Below are positions 14,780 through 23,655 of a stretch of 64,000 nt of DNA, in pieces. Source of the DNA: DTKD01 sp050948905 (lineage in GTDB: Bacteria > Armatimonadota > UBA5829); assembly GCA_050948905.1 (NCBI GenBank), contig JBMNES010000001.1:930001-994000 (forward strand), read 5' to 3'. Within the stretch, counting starts at the first letter, position 1; every line of letters starts with the position of its first letter. The notes under the pieces were generated by a model. It saw only the letters and a program-made list of their open reading frames with translations, had not been told where the DNA came from and searched no databases. The translations under genes were made by a program, and so were the position numbers.

Positions 14780-17479
14780 TCAGTCTTGCACAATCGACGC
14801 TGTGATAAAGACCACAACCTCAGAGCGCTCCTTGGTCTTGTTTCTATGCCTGAAGAGATGACCGAACAGCGGTATATCCCCTAAAACAGGGATTTTACTC
14901 AGAGAATCGAGTTCGCTGTCGAGAATTAGTCCGCCAATTACTATCGTCTCCCCGTTTTTCACACGCAGAACGTGGTCGGTGAAGCGACGGGTTATAACAG
15001 GCAGCGTAATTCCCGCCTCCGAGCGCATACTGGTGTCGAGCTTCAGGGTGCTGACCTCCGGGTGCAAATTGAGGGTTATGTCGCCATCATCGGTGACGGC
15101 TCCCACCACAGATAACTGCACCCCGACATTGGCGGTGTCTGTGGTAACTGTCGGCGCGCCGTTGGTAGCGACGCTGATCTGCGTGATGTATCTGATCTCG
15201 TCACCGACAAAGAACTGCCCCGGTTTGCCCTCAAGACAAATCAGGCTGGGCGACGCAAGCAAAGTCCCATCCCCACTGGCAATCAGTGCATCAAGCTTCG
15301 CTCCAAAATCAACTGGTTCCCGATGCCAGCGATTGCGTGAGACCTCTACCTTGCTAAACTCACCCCAATTCCAGCTCACTCCAAGGTTCTTCTCACCCGT
15401 CTCGGAGAGAGCGGTAAATTTGGCCTCTATCTTGATCTGAGGGGATTTTACGTCAAGCATCTCGATTATCGACAGGGCCTTCTTAACGTCGTACTTGCGG
15501 CCCTGAAGGACCAGCAGCCTGGAAAGACTATCCACGGCCTGGGCGTTCATCGCGCCCTGCTGCTTGACGTTGGTCTGATCCTTACCAGCTTCACGAAGGT
15601 CGTCGTCCGATTTGCCTCCGGCTCCACCGCCGGCAGGGCTTGAGCCGCCGCTGCCGGAATCCTCCGACGGATCAAGACCGGCGCTCTCCAGCACGACCCC
15701 AGGGGTTAGTTTTCTCAACGCGGCGACAACGTTCTTTAGACCTACATATTTGAGCTTATATGTCGCCAGCTCAAAGTCTCCCGGCACATCGAACTGGGCC
15801 GCTGTGTCGAGCGCTTTTTGCACATCGTCCGCTTTGCCCACGATAATTAAGGTGTGGCTGAAGTTACCGGACTGCGTATCGAACTGCCTCACGGTATTCT
15901 CACCGCTGATCGCGCTTGCCGGGATCAGTTTATGCTTGGAGTTATCCGAACTCGGCATTCCAGCGAGCGCATCCGACGGCGCAAGAAGTACGTTTACGCC
16001 CATCACAACCGACATCAGAGTGTTGGCCAGCTCAACGGTGTTTACGTGCTTCACCGGATACAGGCTGATCTTCTTATCCTCCGACTGGTTTTTCATAGTC
16101 TCTTCGACCTGAGCTATGAACTCCTTGGCAGCATCTATGCGATCCTGTGTGCCGGAGAGGATGATCAGGTTGCTGGAAGGCGAATCGGTGGCAGATGTGC
16201 TGCTCAATATCTCCTCGGTGCTGACCGCACCCCCTGTGTTGACGTTGGCGGTGGCGCCTGTCGCAGGCTGAATGTTAGCCTGTTCACCGAAATCCGCCTG
16301 TCCATCGGCGGCTTCGATGTTACCGCTTGACGGTGCCCCTTTGCTTTCGGATTCGCCCTTTATATTGGCATCAGATTTTACCGCAGATTTCGTGGCTATT
16401 TCGTGCTTGCGCGCTTTGCCACCCAGGACGCTGATCTTGCTTGATCGAACATGCGGACAGCGCACTTTGAGCATGCCCAGCACATCGTCGGCGTTGGCGT
16501 AGGTTAAGGTCACTATCTCGACCTGAGAATCTGCAAATCCACCTATCGAATTGAGGGAGCCTACGAGATATGTTTGCTGTGTCTTTACATAGGTAAAACC
16601 GCTGAGCTGGGTTATGTAGTCTAACGCCTGCTCGACGGTGACGTCCTTTAATGTGACAGTAATCTTGCCTGCCACATCGCTGCCGACGACGATATTCTCC
16701 TTGCTTTGTACGGAAATCGCCTTCAACACGTCCTCAATGTCAGCGCCCAAAAAGTTCAGCGAGACGGTTCTGCCCGCGCCCATTGACGCAGGCACCGAGG
16801 CCGGTTTAGCGACAGGAGCCGCCGGCTGATGATTGACAAACGCAACCTGTTGAGCAACAGGCGCTGCTGCATTAACCGCGACCGCCGGTCGCATTGCGGC
16901 TTCAATTGCCTGGATGCTCTCCACCGCCACCGGAATAGCCATTGGCGGCTCTTTAGCCAGGACAGCTTTAGAGGGCACAGAACTGACCTCGACCGCAGGC
17001 GCGGCCGGTATATTCGGGGCGGCCGTCTCCGCCTTTGGCGTGGCGCCGAACTTCCAAACGGATATCTCTACGCGCGTCCTGTCGTCGTTCCACGATGTGG
17101 AGTAGTCCAGATTGCTGGCCGTATTGAATACGATACGTGCCGCCGGCGGTTTTTCCTGGAATCTCGAATAGCGGACGTTATGGATTTTTCCGCTCTGAAT
17201 CGAGACCATTCGGCCTTCGACGTTGAGCTGTCCGGCGAATTGAAATGCTATGAATCGGCCCGAACTCGATGAGATTACTCCCATCTTGAGCGGTGCGTCG
17301 CCCTGCACCGATACGATTGCACGATCGGGCTTGTTGGCAACGTTGACCCCGGTGATATTGACTGCGGCTGCCTGGCTGACGATCAGCAGAGCCAACATCG
17401 TGATGATGATCCCCTGCAGGGAGATCAAGGCGCCGATTCGCCGGGTTTTAGACTTTGCGGCGAACGCGTTAGCTTGCAT
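14780..17479 (-). CDS. pilQ: Type IV pilus secretin PilQ
   Basis: The 899-residue protein has a signal peptide (to about residue 38), an AMIN domain (about 40-145; binds peptidoglycan in PilQ), a Pro/Ala-rich linker, an STN-like domain (NFLGADIEDVLKAISVQSKENIVVG, about 240-310), repeated secretin N domains with low-complexity Gly/Ser inserts, and the C-terminal secretin barrel (about 690-895) ending GEVVVFITASIV-like (SEVVVFITASIVQD). The VPVLGDIPLFGHLFR motif is diagnostic. It forms the outer-membrane pilus pore. The start overlaps the previous gene by 11 bases and follows AGGAGG. It is longer than most PilQ because of the linkers. Confidence 0.94.
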   Translation of the reverse strand: MQANAFAAKSKTRRIGALISLQGIIITMLALLIVSQAAAVNITGVNVANKPDRAIVSVQGDAPLKMGVISSSSGRFIAFQFAGQLNVEGRMVSIQSGKIHNVRYSRFQEKPPAARIVFNTASNLDYSTSWNDDRTRVEISVWKFGATPKAETAAPNIPAAPAVEVSSVPSKAVLAKEPPMAIPVAVESIQAIEAAMRPAVAVNAAAPVAQQVAFVNHQPAAPVAKPASVPASMGAGRTVSLNFLGADIEDVLKAISVQSKENIVVGSDVAGKITVTLKDVTVEQALDYITQLSGFTYVKTQQTYLVGSLNSIGGFADSQVEIVTLTYANADDVLGMLKVRCPHVRSSKISVLGGKARKHEIATKSAVKSDANIKGESESKGAPSSGNIEAADGQADFGEQANIQPATGATANVNTGGAVSTEEILSSTSATDSPSSNLIILSGTQDRIDAAKEFIAQVEETMKNQSEDKKISLYPVKHVNTVELANTLMSVVMGVNVLLAPSDALAGMPSSDNSKHKLIPASAISGENTVRQFDTQSGNFSHTLIIVGKADDVQKALDTAAQFDVPGDFELATYKLKYVGLKNVVAALRKLTPGVVLESAGLDPSEDSGSGGSSPAGGGAGGKSDDDLREAGKDQTNVKQQGAMNAQAVDSLSRLLVLQGRKYDVKKALSIIEMLDVKSPQIKIEAKFTALSETGEKNLGVSWNWGEFSKVEVSRNRWHREPVDFGAKLDALIASGDGTLLASPSLICLEGKPGQFFVGDEIRYITQISVATNGAPTVTTDTANVGVQLSVVGAVTDDGDITLNLHPEVSTLKLDTSMRSEAGITLPVITRRFTDHVLRVKNGETIVIGGLILDSELDSLSKIPVLGDIPLFGHLFRHRNKTKERSEVVVFITASIVQD

Positions 17480-18098
17480 TTGGAACTCCTCCTAATTTAA
17501 CGTGGATCCGACGATTCTCACAGGCCAAAACGACGCCATCCGTCGAGACGGAAAGCACTTTGTAGCGCCCGCCGATGAACTGGCCCTGCTTTACAATATG
17601 CCTTTGCGAACCAACTTTAATAATCGCGACATTCTCAGTTCCGCAGATCACTCCCGTCAGTGTAATCTGCGGTTCCGGCTCAATTGCGGGTACCGCAGCA
17701 ACCTCGGATACGGGTGCGCTTTGGAAACTGCCCATAGGTATCAGCGGAGGTACCTTGCCTGTGCTCACCTGCACGACCTTCGCAGTCGGGCTGCTGACAG
17801 GCAGCTCGGGCACCTTATCCGTGACTTTAGGCTCAACTGTGCTTGCCAATTTCTGCACGGCAAACGGGTCTCTGCGCGGAATCGGAGAGTTCAAATCCGG
17901 ATACGTAGCCGTGGTCGGCAGCGGCTGCGAGCGCAGTTGCATCGCTGCCGCATTGGTGTTTGGTTTGGTCACTTTGGGCACAGGTGGCGTCATCTCAGTG
18001 GCCGGGGGTTTGGTCACGGTAAATGACACGTATCCTATGCACACAAGGACCAGCAAGCCAAGCACGATTAATTGTGGGGTTTGTTTTTTATCCTTCAT
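17469..18098 (-). CDS. PilP-like pilus alignment protein
   Basis: The ATG at 18098 lies within the end of the previous gene after a GGAGAG site, giving 209 residues. One N-terminal membrane helix (LIVLGLLVLVCIGYVSFTV) leads to a long Pro/Thr/Val-rich periplasmic linker and a small C-terminal domain (about 140-205) with ITLTGVICGTENVAIIKVG and RYKVLSVSTDGVVLA, the beta fold of PilP/GspC homology regions that contact the secretin. No lipobox is present, unlike proteobacterial PilP. Position between pilO and pilQ supports the call; sequence alone would be weak. Confidence 0.75.
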   Translation of the reverse strand: MKDKKQTPQLIVLGLLVLVCIGYVSFTVTKPPATEMTPPVPKVTKPNTNAAAMQLRSQPLPTTATYPDLNSPIPRRDPFAVQKLASTVEPKVTDKVPELPVSSPTAKVVQVSTGKVPPLIPMGSFQSAPVSEVAAVPAIEPEPQITLTGVICGTENVAIIKVGSQRHIVKQGQFIGGRYKVLSVSTDGVVLACENRRIHVKLGGVPNAS

Positions 18099-18798
18099 TT
18101 TTTCTCTCCATCGGAACCCCCGCGCAGTCGTCAGCCGGCTTTTGCTTGCTGTTTGAAGTCTCTTTAAACACAAAAGCTGTCGCGTTGATTTTTATGCTGA
18201 GTTTCGTGCTGCCAGCGTCACCCGACCCGGATTGCGGGGTCATTTCGAGGGAATTGACCGCCAGGATCTTCGGAAAACTGGTGAGCTTATAAAGAAAATC
18301 CAGGGCGTTCATATAATGGCCCTCAAGCTCCAGGTCAACTCCGAGCTCATCGTAAGGCTTCGGCGGCTCAGGTCTCTCAGCTGCTGCCGCTCCCCCAGAG
18401 CTATCTGCAGCAGCCGCGGCGGCCTGCTTTTTGGCGAGCGCGACATTAGGGTCCGGAGGCAGCGGCCGCACGCCCAAAACTTTCAAATCAACAGACCTGC
18501 CCAGGTTCTCGATCTGTTTAAGCAGCGTCGGCACATAGGCCTGGGTAGAAACCGATGACTCCAGGCAACGTATCTGGGCTCGCGTGTCCAGATATTTATT
18601 TTCGGTGCTGATCTGGGTCTGCGCGATCATCTGGCTGTCTCTGAGCTGCGTCTCGACCTGGCGTTTCTCGGTATCCACCGATCGCACCTTGCCAATAGCG
18701 GCCAGGCAGGACAACACGCATAATACAAAGACCAGCCCAGCCATAATGCCCAGTACAGCTACACCCTTCTGGCTCGGTTTAAGACTGATTTGCGCCAC
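18088..18798 (-). CDS. pilO: PilO-like pilus alignment protein
   Basis: GTG 18798 is preferred over ATG 18819 because AAGGGGGG lies eight bases before it; it then overlaps the end of pilN by 20 bases. The 236-residue product has one N-terminal membrane helix (VLGIMAGLVFVLCVLSCLAAI), a coiled-coil (about 45-95) and a ferredoxin-like periplasmic domain with the DLELEGHYMNALDFLYKL motif typical of PilO. An Ala/Pro-rich insertion (KKQAAAAAADSSGGAAAAE) interrupts the domain. PilO pairs with PilN to align inner and outer membrane parts. Confidence 0.88.
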   Translation of the reverse strand: MAQISLKPSQKGVAVLGIMAGLVFVLCVLSCLAAIGKVRSVDTEKRQVETQLRDSQMIAQTQISTENKYLDTRAQIRCLESSVSTQAYVPTLLKQIENLGRSVDLKVLGVRPLPPDPNVALAKKQAAAAAADSSGGAAAAERPEPPKPYDELGVDLELEGHYMNALDFLYKLTSFPKILAVNSLEMTPQSGSGDAGSTKLSIKINATAFVFKETSNSKQKPADDCAGVPMERKNEG

Positions 18799-19384
18799 TT
18801 GCCGTCCCCCCTTTCGCATCCTCCTGCTGTTTGTCTCGCAGGGTCGCGCCGATCTCGAACTCTACCACTTGAGCCGAACCCTGTGTGCCTTTTTGCGTGT
18901 AGTGCAGATCGACGCTCTTAAAATCAGGGTTGGAGTGCAACCGCAGCATGGTCTCACCGACTCGAGCCTGCTCGTCGGTCATTCCGGCGATGTTAAGGGT
19001 AAGGTCTTTGCTGCCGGCGGCGGTTGAAGATGACAGACGCGTCAGCCAGGTGGAGGCGGGCACGCTCTGCGTAAGCCTATCGAGCGTGTTATACCAGCAC
19101 ATGGTTCGCGTCATTGCCTGGTTCAACAGATCGACTTTGGGCTTCAGTTTTGCGGTCTTGTTATCAAGTTCCTGAATAGTCTTGATCTTCGGCGCCAGCG
19201 TCTGCAGTTGAGCATTAAGCTCAGCGATGTTGGCGCGTGTGGTAAGGGTCTTTGTAAAAACCCACCCGCACAGAGCCACCACAAAGACGAACTCCGCCAA
19301 AATCAACATTACTAACTGCCGCATCGCACGCTCCAGCCGTCGTTTCTCCGCGCGCCGAGGTGCGATCATATTAATCGAAGGCAT
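18779..19384 (-). CDS. pilN: PilN-like pilus alignment protein
   Basis: ATG 19384 follows AAAGGAG at eight bases. The 201-residue product begins with the PilM-binding tail (SINMIAP, family consensus INLLP), then a membrane helix (LVMLILAEFVFVVALCGWVF), a coiled-coil and a ferredoxin-like periplasmic domain. PilN couples cytoplasmic PilM to PilO. It follows pilM by 28 bases. Confidence 0.9.
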   Translation of the reverse strand: MPSINMIAPRRAEKRRLERAMRQLVMLILAEFVFVVALCGWVFTKTLTTRANIAELNAQLQTLAPKIKTIQELDNKTAKLKPKVDLLNQAMTRTMCWYNTLDRLTQSVPASTWLTRLSSSTAAGSKDLTLNIAGMTDEQARVGETMLRLHSNPDFKSVDLHYTQKGTQGSAQVVEFEIGATLRDKQQEDAKGGTASGANQS

Positions 19385-19412
19385 CAGCGATACTCCTTTC
19401 GTCTCGGCGCCA

Positions 19413-20537
19413 CTACGCAACCGCCTTTGACGTGGTCTCCGGGATTAGCTCCTTAAGCGCCAGCCCCGTGCTTACGGCGAGCACTGGACCGTGTTCGTCG
19501 ATAAATTGTTGGGCCACCGATCCAGTCTTGATGGCGGTCTGATCGAATACACTGGCCACCTGAGCAGGAATATCCAGCCTGCCGGATATATACGAACTCA
19601 GGCCGGGCATTCGGGCTGTGCCTCCGGTCAGCACGATCTTGCTGACCTGTGCGTCGACGCTGCCTTCTGGGAACTGGGATTGGTAGAAGTGAATAGATCG
19701 CCGAATCTCCCGGATAAGCTCGTCGAGCAGCGGCTGAACCACTCGCCAGCATTTGTTTTCCGTGTCGGCGGCGTTGAGTCTGTCGATGGGAAGCTGGGCG
19801 GTCATATCCCGTTTTGCCTGCTCGGCATCTTCGAAACTACCCCCCAGAAGAGATCGAATTGAATTGGTAAAGCTGTCCCCAGCGATGGGGATGTTTCTGG
19901 TCAGGGCAAACTCGCCCTTGCTTACGATGTCAACATCTGTGTGGCTCGCCCCAACGTCGATCAAGGCTATAGTGCTGTTGAGGTATTCGTCCGTGGCGTT
20001 GAACTCAACAAGCGCCCGGATCACCGCGAAAGACTCGATGTCGATAACCAACGGCTCCAGACCCGCCGATTCGAGCACAGCCACCCGGCTGTCGATCATA
20101 TCCTTCGGCGCCGCCACAAGCATGACGTTCATCTGAGCAGGATCCTCGGCTTCTCCGAGAATCTGGAACTCGACGATGCTGTCTTCCATTGAGGACGAGA
20201 TGAACTTGCCGGCTTCGTATTTTATCGACTTGCGCAGCAAGGCTTCTGCCATCTTGGGGAACTGAACCTGCCGGACTATTACCTGCGAGCCGGATATGGC
20301 GCATACGGCTCCGGTGGGTTTCATCCCGGCGTCGCGAAGCATGTTGCGAATCTCCTGGCTGACATCGACGATGTTGATTATGCAGCCATCTTTGATTGCT
20401 TCTTTGGGAGTCGGTGCCACCGCGGCATTCACGAGCGTCCAGCCGTGGGGAGTCGGCTCAATTTCGACAGCTTTGATCCAACTGCTGCCGATGTCTATGC
20501 CGACCGTGACCTCTTTGCTGAAAAATGAGCTGAGCAC
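19413..20537 (-). CDS. pilM: Type IV pilus actin-like protein PilM
   Basis: GTG 20537 follows GAGGAGG by ten bases. The 374-residue protein has the FtsA/PilM actin fold: VGIDIGSSWIKAVEI phosphate-1 loop near the N-terminus, IALIDVGASHTDVDI phosphate-2 loop (about 195-210), and LTGGTARMPGLSSYI adenosine loop. It sits on the cytoplasmic face and binds the PilN tail. It is the first gene of the pilus run. Confidence 0.95.
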   Translation of the reverse strand: MLSSFFSKEVTVGIDIGSSWIKAVEIEPTPHGWTLVNAAVAPTPKEAIKDGCIINIVDVSQEIRNMLRDAGMKPTGAVCAISGSQVIVRQVQFPKMAEALLRKSIKYEAGKFISSSMEDSIVEFQILGEAEDPAQMNVMLVAAPKDMIDSRVAVLESAGLEPLVIDIESFAVIRALVEFNATDEYLNSTIALIDVGASHTDVDIVSKGEFALTRNIPIAGDSFTNSIRSLLGGSFEDAEQAKRDMTAQLPIDRLNAADTENKCWRVVQPLLDELIREIRRSIHFYQSQFPEGSVDAQVSKIVLTGGTARMPGLSSYISGRLDIPAQVASVFDQTAIKTGSVAQQFIDEHGPVLAVSTGLALKELIPETTSKAVA

Positions 20538-20572
20538 GTGCCTGTAACCTCCTCGCATTGGCCAGCGAATGA

Positions 20573-20590
20573 AGACGATTAAACTCGTCT
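20573..20590 (-). promoter_or_regulatory. Inverted repeat in the pilM leader
   Basis: AGACGA and TCGTCT flank a six-base AT-rich centre 35 bases upstream of pilM. It could be an operator or a small leader hairpin for the whole pilus run. I could not place a clear -35/-10 pair near it. Confidence 0.4.
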
Positions 20591-20756
20591 ACATAAGAGA
20601 TTATCGTCATTTGGCGGCTCAACTGTAGTTCTGTTTCGTGGTTTCGCAAGATAACAGTAATGATTGCTGGGAATATGGAATAACAGCGCAAGCAGGCAGG
20701 CGGGACATCATGAAGGTTGGCGGCGCGGTTTGGGAGAATACAGATGTAACCATCTA

Positions 20757-21458
20757 ATGACTGGGGATAGTAATTTGACCTACGACGCAGTGATTTTCGA
20801 CCTCTTCGGCACACTTATCGACAGCGCGAACCCGCAGCACCTTATAAGGCTGTTCCGAGACCCGGTAGCCGATCTGAATTGCGACGCCGACGCGTTTATG
20901 TCCGCATGGCTGGGGATTTATCAGGATCGGGCGACGGGGAAGTTCGGCAGTGTGGCAAATGAGGTTATTTATATATGTAAACAACTGGGAATCGAGATTT
21001 CCGAACAGCAGTTGCAACGGGTGGTCGAGGACAGGCTGCAGGGCTTCCGGGAGCACTGCACGCCGAGGGCCACAGTGCCGGCTACCCTGACCAGACTGCG
21101 GCAGGACGGGGTTAAGGTTGGCCTTGTCTCCGATTGTGGTCAGGAGATACCCGACATCTGGCAGGATACAGAGCTGGCTCCGCTCATAGACGCAACGGTC
21201 TTTTCTTGCAATGTAGGCGCGACCAAGCCGCACCCCAGCCTGTATAAATTAGCCTGTGAGCAGCTTAGTGTGCAGCCTGCGAGATGCCTGTATGTGGGAG
21301 ACGGCGGCAGCCGGGAATTGACTGGAGCGGCGGCGGTGGGTATGCACCCGGTGCTGATTCGGGTAGATTATGAGGCATTCTTCGACGAACACCGAGCCGA
21401 TGCGGTCGGGTGGACTGGCAGGGTGATCTCGGATATAAGTCAGGTTTTGGAACTATAG
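20757..21458 (+). CDS. HAD-superfamily hydrolase
   Basis: The 233-residue protein (ATG 20757) has the HAD nucleophile motif DLFGTLID (FDLFGT; both Asp-equivalents: Asp in FDLFGT), motif II in VGLVSDCG, motif III Lys in GATKPHPSLYK and motif IV YVGDGGSRELTGA. A TTG at 20775 has a better ribosome site (GGGGAT) and would give a start just before TYDAVIFDLFGT, so the true start may be 18 bases later. These are phosphatases of small metabolites, cap type C1. The substrate is unknown. It is divergent from pilM. Confidence 0.85.
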   Translation: MTGDSNLTYDAVIFDLFGTLIDSANPQHLIRLFRDPVADLNCDADAFMSAWLGIYQDRATGKFGSVANEVIYICKQLGIEISEQQLQRVVEDRLQGFREHCTPRATVPATLTRLRQDGVKVGLVSDCGQEIPDIWQDTELAPLIDATVFSCNVGATKPHPSLYKLACEQLSVQPARCLYVGDGGSRELTGAAAVGMHPVLIRVDYEAFFDEHRADAVGWTGRVISDISQVLEL

Positions 21459-21825
21459 CCGACTGTGCGTGTGTCTTAATATTATTCCGTGACACCACCC
21501 TCGTCATTCCGCGCGAAGTCGCGGAATCCACGGCTAAGAACAGACGATACGTGATCCTGCGACTGCGCGCAGGATGACAGTGTTTCATAATCGAAAACCG
21601 ACAACAGGCGACCGTCAACCGAAAAAGCAGATTTCTCGCTTCGCTCGAAATGACAAGGAGTGGGCGCTCGAAATGACAAGGGGTGGGCGCCCTATATGAC
21701 AAGGGGTGGGCACTCGAAATGAAAAGATTGGGGTTCGAAGGGCCAAGCGTGAGGTTCGATATGACATAGGGATGCGCTCGAAATGACGGTGGTGAGGACT
21801 CGGATTGGTGGGGAAAGCGGCTTTT
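21459..21825. repeat. Intergenic repeat mosaic 6 with seven phased units
   Basis: The 367-base gap between convergent phosphatase genes holds GTCATTCCGCG-CGAAGT-CGCGGAATCC (about 21504-21530), ATCCTGCG...CGCAGGATGAC (about 21552-21579), a CCGTCAACCG short repeat, and the AAAAAGCAGATTTCTC element (21620-21658) in the variant with CGCTTCGCTCG. From its edge seven units of the CGAAATGAC type start at about 21646, 21669, 21692, 21715, 21736, 21757 and 21779 (period 21-23), with progressive divergence. No gene seen. Confidence 0.88.
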
Positions 21826-22461
21826 TTAACCATCAACCAGCTTCAAAAACTGATCCCAGTTATCCACCACCCCGTTGGAGCCATTTGTCATCAGCTCTTC
21901 CCGGCTTCGTGCGCCCCAGCTTACTCCCACCATCGCCATACCGGCTCGTTGGGCCATTTGCACATCGAATATGCTGTCGCCGACGTAAAGGGATTGATCT
22001 GCGGTCACTTGCAGTAGCGTCATTGCCTTGCATACAGGCGCGGGGTCGGGTTTGTGCTGCGTCACATCGTCGGCCGTCACAACACAATCGAACAGGTGAC
22101 CCATATTGCTCATTTCGATGGCTCTGTTCGTTCCCTTTGCGTTTTTCGATGTGACGATGCCTGTAGCGCATCCGCGGCTGCGCAGGGTAGTCAACATTTC
22201 TTTTGTGCCGGGAAAAGGCTTGCTTGTGTGGCCGCCCTGTTCTATGTAGGCGGTGCGATACCGGTTCATAAAATCCTGTTCCTGGCCGGGCGCGAACCAT
22301 TTCGCCTGCACCGCCAATGGGACACCGATAGCGTTGCGCATAGTAGCATCGTCGAGGTTAATTCCCAAAGACTCCAGTGTACTGCGGGTGACCGTGACGA
22401 TTGTCGCGACGCTGTCGAGCAGAGTGCCGTCGAGATCGAAGATGATTGCCTTGTATTTCAT
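21826..22461 (-). CDS. HAD-superfamily phosphatase (phosphoglycolate phosphatase-like)
   Basis: ATG 22461 opens directly on MKYKAIIFDLDGTLLDS, motif I with both catalytic Asp. Motif II is TGIVTSKN, motif III Lys is in TQHKPDPAPV and motif IV is LYVGDSIFDVQMAQRAGM. The 211-residue length and helical cap between motif I and II match Gph/PpaX-type C1 cap phosphatases, which hydrolyse phosphoglycolate, pyrophosphate or pyrophosphoserine; which one cannot be decided. No ribosome site of note. Confidence 0.88.
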   Translation of the reverse strand: MKYKAIIFDLDGTLLDSVATIVTVTRSTLESLGINLDDATMRNAIGVPLAVQAKWFAPGQEQDFMNRYRTAYIEQGGHTSKPFPGTKEMLTTLRSRGCATGIVTSKNAKGTNRAIEMSNMGHLFDCVVTADDVTQHKPDPAPVCKAMTLLQVTADQSLYVGDSIFDVQMAQRAGMAMVGVSWGARSREELMTNGSNGVVDNWDQFLKLVDG

Positions 22462-22657
22462 AACCTTAATATAATACTTCCGCACGCAAGCCAGAGTTCC
22501 CTTTGAGCCGCATAGCACCAATCAGCTCATCTGTCCGACAAAATAGCCGCAGCAATATCCTTAATGTTCACGTTTGACACCATTACAGCGGGGGAACATG
22601 ATATCGCCACGCCCGGCCGATATCTTTTGTCGCTCAATTGTAAAGAGGTGGTCGTCG

Positions 22658-23614
22658 ATGTTAAAGCTGATAAGATGCCTGTTATTATGCGTCATCGTAA
22701 GCTGCTTCGCCACAAGCTCTGCGCATTCCACCCGCGTGACCGGCAAAGTCACCGAGATATCCGGGCAAAATCTGACGGCCAGCTTCTCGGTGCCTGTAAA
22801 GCCCAATGCGATTATGGTAGTCCTTTCGGGGAATGGGGAGGCTGTGGCCGGCACGGCTGTGTCCCAACGATGTTCCGGGCTGGGGCCCTACTGCGTCAGC
22901 GGCAGCATTTTGTTTGTTGGTGACTCCGTTAACCTCGTGGCTGGCAGGGAAATTTATGTCAACTCAGTAGATACACTCCCCGCGCCCAGCAAGGTCACTG
23001 CGCCGAGCCCACAACCTGCCGCCAGTCCCCCGACCAACGATTTGAAACTCTACTACTACGCCGCCGGCCAAAACGTGGGTTATGGCACGCTCGGCCTCGG
23101 TTATGAACGGACAGTGCGCGTCAGCCGTGGGCTGGGATTAGAGTTGGACGGAGGCATAACAGCTGTAGGCAACCTGAACAGCCAGGATGCTAGCGTGGTG
23201 GACACAGACCAGCTTATCAAGAGCCTCAACGCACGCACCCGCTTCGACTTCAGCGACACCGCAGGGTTCTATGCGGCTTATCGCTGGTCTGAAGGGCGAG
23301 GAGATGATAAAAGCTGGTCACGTCTGGTCAGCAATCTGCCCGGCAAAACGTTTGTCGCGCCCTCGGAGTTCGACGATGGCACGGTAAGGCAGCAGGGGCT
23401 GGAGTATGGGCTTACCTTCCGTCCCACCGGGAAATTTGCACTATCGGTCGGCTTCATTCCACAATATCGCACCGACTACGGCATGTTCGGAGTATGCACC
23501 GCTCCGGGTTACACAGGGGAACTACGCTTCGGCACAGGCCGGGGCGCTTTGAGACTGCGCGGGGTCAAGTCCGACGATTATTGGCAGGCCGATTTAGGCA
23601 TCACTATCCGATAG
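22658..23614 (+). CDS. Exported barrel-like protein of unknown function
   Basis: ATG 22658 follows AAAGAGGTG and starts a Sec signal (MLKLIRCLLLCVIVSCFATSSAHS), whereas the open frame begins at 22574. After the signal comes a small beta domain (about 28-110, with RVTGKVTEISGQNLTASF), a Pro/Ser/Ala linker (about 118-140) and a C-terminal part of alternating strands (YGTLGLGYERTVRVSRG, ALSVGFIPQYRTDYG, GRGALRLRGVKSDDYW) that looks like a small outer-membrane barrel. No family recognised. Similar in style to the protein at 4582-5709, but I see no direct homology. Confidence 0.7.
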   Translation: MLKLIRCLLLCVIVSCFATSSAHSTRVTGKVTEISGQNLTASFSVPVKPNAIMVVLSGNGEAVAGTAVSQRCSGLGPYCVSGSILFVGDSVNLVAGREIYVNSVDTLPAPSKVTAPSPQPAASPPTNDLKLYYYAAGQNVGYGTLGLGYERTVRVSRGLGLELDGGITAVGNLNSQDASVVDTDQLIKSLNARTRFDFSDTAGFYAAYRWSEGRGDDKSWSRLVSNLPGKTFVAPSEFDDGTVRQQGLEYGLTFRPTGKFALSVGFIPQYRTDYGMFGVCTAPGYTGELRFGTGRGALRLRGVKSDDYWQADLGITIR

Positions 23615-23618
23615 AAAA

Positions 23619-23645
23619 AGCCCGGCCCTGGTAAAGGACCGGGCT
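23619..23645. terminator. Bidirectional terminator
   Basis: AGCCCGG (619-625) and CCGGGCT (639-645) pair with an inner CC/GG extension around TGGTAAA. It is preceded by AAAAA and lies between converging genes, so it can serve both. Confidence 0.7.
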
Positions 23646-23655
23646 CAATTGCATC

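Noticed and set aside
21646..21800. CRISPR-like array
   Set aside because: Conserved part is only about 9 bases, units are 21-23 bp with degenerate linkers, no leader and no cas genes.
21860..21868. TTATCCACC, close to a DnaA box
   Set aside because: Single copy inside a phosphatase gene; no cluster and no AT-rich unwinding region.
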